From: Actinomadura sp. NBRC 104425
GTDB taxonomy: Bacteria; Actinomycetota; Actinomycetes; Streptosporangiales; Streptosporangiaceae
DNA length: 64,000 bases
Assembly: GCF_030269545.1 (NCBI RefSeq)
Contig: NZ_BSTN01000028.1
Span: 18,488-82,487, forward strand
Direction of reading: 5' to 3'
How positions within the stretch are numbered: position 1 is the stretch's first letter; every line of letters starts with the position of its first letter. The notes under the pieces were generated by a model. That model did no database searches, had not been told where the DNA came from, and worked only from the letters and a program-made list of their open reading frames with translations. Positions 60,199 to 64,000 of this stretch are shown here, piece after piece. The position numbers were made by a program, and so were the translations under genes.

Positions 60199-61143
60199 AT
60201 GCGCGCGGTGGTGTGTGAGGAGTTCGGGTCCGTCGTCGTACGCGAGCAGGACCCGCCCGAGCCCGGACCCGGACAGGCGCTCGTGGACGTGGCGGCGGCC
60301 GGGGTCAACTACGTGGACGCGCTGCTCGTCCACGGCCGCTACCAGATCAAACCGCCGCTGCCCTACGTGCCGGGCACCGAAGTCGCCGGAACCGTCGCGG
60401 CGCTCGGGCCTGACGCGGACGGCCCGGCGGTGGGCACGCGTGTGCTCGTCAGCTGCTTCGGAGGCGGCTTCGCGTCCCAGGTGGCCGTTCCCGCGGCCAC
60501 GCTGGTGCCGATCCCCGACCACCTGGACGCGCCGCGCGCGGCGACGTTCCCGCAGAGCCACTGCACTGCGTTGTTCGCGCTGCACGAGCGGGGCGGCCTG
60601 GCGTCCGGGGAGACGGTGATGGTGCTGGGCGCGGGCGGCGGCGTCGGCCTCGCCACGGTCAAGGTGGCGACGGCGCTGGGCGCCCGCGTGCTGGCCGTCG
60701 CGTCCACTCCGGGCAAAAGGGAGCTGGCGCTGGCCGCCGGGGCCGAGGCGGCGGCCGGCCCCGACGACGTCAAGACGTCCGCGCGGGAATGGTCGCAGGG
60801 CGGCGTCGACCTGGTGGTCGATCCGGTCGGCGGGGCCCTGGCGGACCCGGCTCTGCGCGCCCTGCGGGAGGGCGGCCGCTACCTGGTGATCGGTTTCGCC
60901 TCCGGCGAGATCCCGTCACTCCCCCTCAACCAGGTGCTTTTGCGCAACCGCACGGTCGTCGGCGTCGATTGGGGCGCTTGGTCGCTGACGCATCAGGCCG
61001 AGCAGCGCGCCCTGCTGAACGCAGCGCTCGATCTGGTCACCGACCCGGTGGCGCCGCGGACACACCCTCTGGACGCGGCTCCCGCCGTCCTGGAGGACCT
61101 CCTTCATCGCCGGACCGCAGGCAAGATCGCCCTGATCCCCTAG
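60199..61143 (+). CDS. Zinc-independent quinone oxidoreductase (MDR family)
   Basis: A 314-residue NADPH-dependent oxidoreductase: GVNYVDALLVHGRYQIKPPL, VPGTEVAGTVAALGPDADG and VMVLGAGGGVGLATVKVATA (cofactor-binding GxGxxG-type). No structural-zinc cysteines are present, so it belongs to the quinone-oxidoreductase/zeta-crystallin branch. The sequence RALREGGRYLVIGFASGEIP and LNQVLLRNRTVVGVDWGAWS is typical. ATG 60199 (MRAVVCEEFGS). It is convergent with the WhiB-like gene with 4 bp between stops. The substrate is unknown. Confidence 0.9.
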   Translation: MRAVVCEEFGSVVVREQDPPEPGPGQALVDVAAAGVNYVDALLVHGRYQIKPPLPYVPGTEVAGTVAALGPDADGPAVGTRVLVSCFGGGFASQVAVPAATLVPIPDHLDAPRAATFPQSHCTALFALHERGGLASGETVMVLGAGGGVGLATVKVATALGARVLAVASTPGKRELALAAGAEAAAGPDDVKTSAREWSQGGVDLVVDPVGGALADPALRALREGGRYLVIGFASGEIPSLPLNQVLLRNRTVVGVDWGAWSLTHQAEQRALLNAALDLVTDPVAPRTHPLDAAPAVLEDLLHRRTAGKIALIP

Positions 61144-61147
61144 CCGG

Positions 61148-61477
61148 TCAGGCGGCCTGGTCGGCGCGGTGCTCCTCCACGTCGCCGCGTACCGAGATCA
61201 CCGGCAGTCGGCGCCGCGCCGGGGCGTCCGCCTCGCGACGCAGGTAGCGGCGCTCCTCCGGGGTCGTCCCGCCCCAGATCCCGTCGGGCTCGCCCACGCG
61301 CAGCGCCCAGGACAGGCAATCGGCGGTGACCGGGCAGTTGCCGCAGATCGCCTTGGCCGCCGCGATCTGCTCCTGGAGAACGGGCGCACCGTAGCCGATC
61401 GGGAAGAACAGGTCGGGATCGGCGCCCCGGCAGATGGCGTGGTCGGTCCAGTGCTCGTCGTTGTCGCTGTTGAACAT
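61148..61477 (-). CDS. WhiB-like (Wbl) iron-sulfur transcription factor
   Basis: A 109-residue Wbl protein with four cysteines for a 4Fe-4S cluster: Cys16 (HAICRGAD), Cys45 and Cys48 (AKAICGNCPVTADC) and Cys54. The turn G-I-W-G-G (DGIWGGTTPEERRYLRR) follows at residues 66-70, and the basic C-terminus binds DNA or sigma factor. The exact Wbl class cannot be fixed by eye. ATG 61477 has GGGAGAG before it. The promoter region has two GTAGTACTAC palindromes, and the next gene on the other strand is a GNAT gene. It is probably a redox- or nitric oxide-responsive regulator. Confidence 0.93.
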   Translation of the reverse strand: MFNSDNDEHWTDHAICRGADPDLFFPIGYGAPVLQEQIAAAKAICGNCPVTADCLSWALRVGEPDGIWGGTTPEERRYLRREADAPARRRLPVISVRGDVEEHRADQAA

Positions 61478-61547
61478 GGTCTCTCCCGCCGATGTCCGGA
61501 GGGCCGGCACCGGAGGCTGTGGGGTGGGAAAGCTTGTCGAACACAAC

Positions 61548-61572
61548 GTAGTACTACAGGCCGTAGTACTAC
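61548..61572. promoter_or_regulatory. Two GTAGTACTAC palindromes between the WhiB-like and GNAT genes
   Basis: GTAGTACTAC occurs at 61548-61557 and again at 61563-61572 (15-bp spacing), both perfect palindromes, in an AT-rich island in the divergent promoter region. Strong candidate for an operator that is bound by a cooperating dimer pair. Confidence 0.65.
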
Positions 61573-61621
61573 AAGTCATGGTGACCGACTGGCCGGATCG
61601 ACCCGCCGTTAGCCTGGGACG

Positions 61622-62092
61622 GTGCGTCCCAGTCCGACCATCCGCGAGGCCACCCGCGACGACCTGCCGGAAATCGTCGGCCTGCTGACCGACGACGGCC
61701 TCGGCGCCACCCGCGAATCGCCAGGCGAGGCGCTCCCCGAGTACTACGTGCGCGCCTTCGAGGCCATCGCCGACGACCCCCGCAACGCCGTCATCGTCGC
61801 CGAAGTGGACGGCGCCATCGTCGGCACGCTGCAACTCACCTACATCCCGAGCCTGACCTGCCAGGGCGGCGAACGCGCCCAGATCGAGGGCGTCCGCGTC
61901 GCCACCGACCAGCGCGGCCACGGCATCGGCCAAGCAATGATCGCTTGGGCCGTCGAGCAGGCCCGTGCGCGCGGCTGCCGCATCGTCCAGCTCACCACGG
62001 ACCGCCGCCGTCCCGAGGCGATCCGTTTCTACCAGAAACTCGGCTTCCGCCCGTCCCATACGGGCATGAAGTACCACCTGAACGAGACCTAA
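61622..62092 (+). CDS. GNAT-family N-acetyltransferase
   Basis: A 156-residue acetyltransferase: REATRDDLPEIVGLLTDDGL at the start, strand IVAEVDGAIVGTLQLTYIPS, acetyl-CoA pyrophosphate loop RVATDQRGHGIGQAMIAWAV (RxxGxG/A) and CRIVQLTTDRRRPEAIRFYQ with KLGF near the end. The substrate is not predictable. GTG 61622 (MRPSPTIRE). It is divergent from the WhiB-like gene with a shared promoter region of about 145 bp. Confidence 0.9.
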   Translation: MRPSPTIREATRDDLPEIVGLLTDDGLGATRESPGEALPEYYVRAFEAIADDPRNAVIVAEVDGAIVGTLQLTYIPSLTCQGGERAQIEGVRVATDQRGHGIGQAMIAWAVEQARARGCRIVQLTTDRRRPEAIRFYQKLGFRPSHTGMKYHLNET

Positions 62093-62663
62093 ACGCCGCC
62101 ACGGGACCTTTTTGACCAACGATCTACCGCGACCCCACCCCGGTCACCTGGCCACCCTGCTGGACTTCCCTACCGGCGGTCTCTCCGCGATCACCGGCAT
62201 CGCCTGCCCGACAACTCTCCGCCCAAGGACCCCGCCGCCGACGTGGCAGCGCTGCTGTGGGACGTCCGGCGCCTGACGGCCGCTCAGATGCGGCATGTCC
62301 GCGACCATGCCGCCGTCATGCGGCGTCAGATGCCGGACGATGCCATCGATCGAAGGTTCTACGCGGCTGGCCCCTACAGGATTTCTCGTTGACGGCATGG
62401 CAGGCACCCCACCGCTGCACACGCTGCGCGCCGACGGGGCACAGACGACGTTTGACCGCATCAGCAGGCCCGCCGGCCGGTTCCTTTGATCTGCCACGTC
62501 GGCGCGGTCAAGGGCCGCAGCGCCACCGGTGACGGCCGCCATGCCTTCGTTCGCGTTCATGACAACGAACGTGATGGCCGGCCACCCAGGCCGCGGGCGG
62601 GAGCAGCACGCGAATGCGAGTTCAGGGTTTCATGAATCCACGACATCGTGTATCGTCCGCCAC
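62093..62663. other. Non-coding tract before the ArsR/CmtR-type gene
   Basis: 571 bp with no supported gene. One short forward frame (about 62238-62390, AALLWDVRRLTAAQMRHVRD and then RRFYAAGPYRI) reads like a fragment of a real protein, but has no usable start or end and I recognise no family. The last 25 bp contain the palindrome described at 62639-62650. Confidence 0.4.
62639..62650. promoter_or_regulatory. Palindrome CACGACATCGTG before the CmtR-like gene
   Basis: Arms CACGA and TCGTG around CA, with AT-type flanks (ATC...TAT), 14 bp before the start codon, in a position typical of an ArsR-family self-repressor operator. Confidence 0.5.
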
Positions 62664-63011
62664 ATGCCGAACGTCACCACCGCGTTGGCCGATGACCTGG
62701 ACGCCCTCGCACGGTTCGGGCGGGCGCTGGCCGATCCGATCCGGTGCCGCATTCTGCTGGCCCTGCGCGACGCTCCCGCCCACCCGGCCGACCTGGCCGA
62801 GGCCTTGGGGATCTCCCGCACCCGGCTGTCGAACCACCTGGCCTGCCTGCGGGACTGCGGCCTGGTGGTCGCCGTACCCGAAGGCCGCCGGATCCGCTAC
62901 GAACTGGCCGACGCCAGACTCGGGCACGCCCTGGATGATCTGCTCGACGCCGTGCTGACGGTGGCTGCCGACCGCACCTGCCCGGACGCCGAGCAGCAGG
63001 GATGCTGCTGA
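62664..63011 (+). CDS. ArsR-family metal-sensing repressor, CmtR-like
   Basis: A 115-residue winged HTH repressor. The sequence FGRALADPIRCRILLALRDA, then HPADLAEALGISRTRLSNHL and ACLRDCGLVVAVPEGRRIRY matches CmtR of mycobacteria, including the two cysteines in the recognition region (LACLRDCG). The C-terminus has further cysteines (ADRTCPDAEQQGCC), matching the third ligand of the Cd/Pb site in CmtR. Probable sensor of cadmium/lead or related metal that controls its own operon. The next gene (membrane methyltransferase-like) lies 40 bp downstream and is the likely target. ATG 62664. Confidence 0.88.
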   Translation: MPNVTTALADDLDALARFGRALADPIRCRILLALRDAPAHPADLAEALGISRTRLSNHLACLRDCGLVVAVPEGRRIRYELADARLGHALDDLLDAVLTVAADRTCPDAEQQGCC

Positions 63012-63051
63012 CCGGCGCTCCGACCCGTCATCCGGCGACGAAGGAGAACCG

Positions 63052-63663
63052 ATGGCGCTTACCGCGCTTGTCATTTATGCGGTGTGGGCCTTGCTGGCAT
63101 TCGGGCTGCGCACCTGGGTGCAGTGGCGCCGCACCGGTGACACCGGGTTTCGTGGCACCGGCTTCCGGCGCGGCACCGTGCAGTGGTGGGCCCGGATTCT
63201 GTTCATCGCGGCCCTGCTCGCCGTTGCCGCAGGCCCGGTCGCTGAACTCCTCGGCCTGTCCCCCGTCGACGCCCTCGATCGGCAGGCCGTGCACATCGGC
63301 GGGCTGGCGACGGCCATGCTCGGCGTCGCCGCCACCCTCGCGGCGCAGGTTTCGATGGGCGCGTCCTGGCGCATCGGCGTGGACGAGGACGAGCGCACCA
63401 CCCTGGTCACCGGCGGAGCATTCGCGCTGGCCCGCAACCCCATCTTCACCGCGATGATCACAACGGCGGTGGGGCTGGCGGCCATGGTCCCGAACCTGGT
63501 GTCACTCGCCGGCCTCGTCCTCACCGTCGGGTCGATTGAAATGCAGGTTCGCGCCGTTGAAGAGCCCTACCTGCGACGCGTGCACGGCGAGGCCTACATC
63601 CGCTATGCCGCCAGGGTCGGCCGTTTCCTCCCCGGTATAGGACGCGACCGCACGCCCGCTTAG
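63052..63663 (+). CDS. Isoprenylcysteine-methyltransferase-like (ICMT/PEMT) membrane protein
   Basis: A 203-residue membrane protein with four or five helices (MALTALVIYAVWALLAFGLR, WWARILFIAALLAVAAGPVA, IGGLATAMLGVAATLAAQVS). The C-terminal part has the ICMT/phospholipid methyltransferase motif: LVTGGAFALARNPIFTAMIT (R-NP), then EEPYLRRVHGEAYIRYAARV and GRFLPGIG. Such proteins bind S-adenosylmethionine at the membrane. In actinobacteria, similar proteins accompany ArsR-family genes, suggesting a metal- or lipid-related role; function is unproven. AAGGAG precedes ATG 63052. It follows the CmtR-like gene by 40 bp, probably one operon. Confidence 0.82.
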   Translation: MALTALVIYAVWALLAFGLRTWVQWRRTGDTGFRGTGFRRGTVQWWARILFIAALLAVAAGPVAELLGLSPVDALDRQAVHIGGLATAMLGVAATLAAQVSMGASWRIGVDEDERTTLVTGGAFALARNPIFTAMITTAVGLAAMVPNLVSLAGLVLTVGSIEMQVRAVEEPYLRRVHGEAYIRYAARVGRFLPGIGRDRTPA

Positions 63664-63825
63664 ACGACCCCGCCCCAGTGAGTTGGGGACCAGTCATCGC
63701 GGCCAGTTTGCGATACCTCCAGGGTGATGACGCGGCCCGAGGGTAAAGCCCCAGGTGGGCACCGCTTGCGCATGGCGGCACAGGGTGAATTCTGCAGCAG
63801 TCCGGCGGTTGTGCAAGTGCGCAGG
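63664..63825. other. Intergenic region
   Basis: A 162-bp region between convergent genes. No clear terminator or gene was seen. Confidence 0.4.
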
Positions 63826-64000
63826 TCAGAGCGGTGCTGGGCGTGGCGGCGGGGTGGGGGTGTTGGGGCGCGGGTAAAGGGCCTCGGTGAGGTACTCGGA
63901 GAATTGCGCGAAGGACGATGCCTCGATCAAGCGGTCGCCGCGTGCGTCCTGGATCATCGCCCAGAAGTGGCCGGTGTAGGTGCCGTACCACAGGCAGACG
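63826..64000 (-). CDS. Conserved actinomycete hypothetical protein, C-terminal part
   Basis: The reverse strand is open from the window edge to TGA at 63828-63826 and gives 57 residues: VCLWYGTYTGHFWAMIQDAR, then LIEASSFAQFSEYLTEALYP and a Pro-rich tail (NTPTPPPRPAP). The WYG-T-T-FWAM pattern followed by L-EA-S recalls a group of small actinomycete proteins of unknown function often near XRE regulators, which is a weak recollection. The N-terminal part lies outside the window. Confidence 0.6.
   Translation of the reverse strand, partial: VCLWYGTYTGHFWAMIQDARGDRLIEASSFAQFSEYLTEALYPRPNTPTPPPRPAPL

Noticed and set aside
62238..62390. A short protein-like frame before the ArsR gene
   Set aside because: No start with ribosome site, no recognisable family and too short to defend; reported only as part of the non-coding tract.

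Overview
The window is high-GC DNA from a filamentous actinomycete, most likely a Thermomonosporaceae/Actinomadura-type organism. That placement is my inference from gene content and codon use, not a database match. The markers are a near-canonical BldC, a WhiB-like Fe-S protein, a DUF3073 protein, receptor Ser/Thr kinases, an LpqY/SugA/SugB-type sugar importer, many GTG/TTG starts and strong G+C bias at third codon positions. I see no prophage, transposase, CRISPR array or large secondary-metabolite cluster. The window is mainly chromosomal core with small accessory patches.

Layout. 0-5 kb: truncated tetratricopeptide-type gene, an odd class I tRNA with anticodon CAA, a DUF488 gene, an alpha/beta-hydrolase relic, then a MarR regulator and a homogentisate operon (hmgA, an unknown protein, fahA) that share a palindromic operator. 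5-10 kb: L,D-transpeptidase lipoprotein and a sugar ABC importer without its ATPase. 10-17 kb: cyclase-like protein, repeat lipoprotein, a Trp-rich protein with a recent internal duplication, pyrD and a Ca2+/cation exchanger. 16-21.5 kb: methyltransferase, amidase, LacI and TetR regulators. 21.9-28.7 kb: a block I recall as resembling a Streptomyces neighbourhood, bldC / conserved protein / Val-Leu dehydrogenase / DUF3073 / DUF218 / purM / purF.

28.7-36.8 kb: two receptor Ser/Thr kinases around a small membrane protein and an SCP-like protein, a secreted subtilisin, and a secreted coiled-coil cell-wall protein behind a c-di-AMP (ydaO) riboswitch. 36.9-42.2 kb: purL, purQ, an RsbW-type anti-sigma kinase and purS on one strand; PurL carries a 284-residue Pro-rich N-terminal extension. 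42.3-47.7 kb: a beta-solenoid membrane protein and a three-gene 2-oxoacid dehydrogenase operon. 47.8-53.4 kb: OmpA-domain lipoprotein divergent from an ECF sigma factor with its partner gene, then a FadE5-type acyl-CoA dehydrogenase. 53.9-58.6 kb: UDP-glucose dehydrogenase followed by three decayed copies of its own 3' end, an SMR transporter, Spo0M and a paralogue of the beta-solenoid protein. 58.7-64 kb: SDR, rhomboid, quinone oxidoreductase, WhiB-like protein, GNAT, a CmtR-like metal sensor with a methyltransferase-like membrane protein, and a truncated gene.

How the genes connect. Purine synthesis (purM, purF, purL, purQ, purS) is split in two clusters by kinases and wall enzymes. Branched-chain amino acid catabolism is suggested by the Val/Leu dehydrogenase, the oxoacid dehydrogenase and FadE5. 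Cell-wall remodelling is served by the L,D-transpeptidase, amidase, riboswitch-controlled protein and OmpA protein. The points most worth a second look are the class I CAA tRNA, the unknown protein standing where a maleylacetoacetate isomerase would be expected, the PurL extension, the paired beta-solenoid membrane proteins and the ugd tail repeats.
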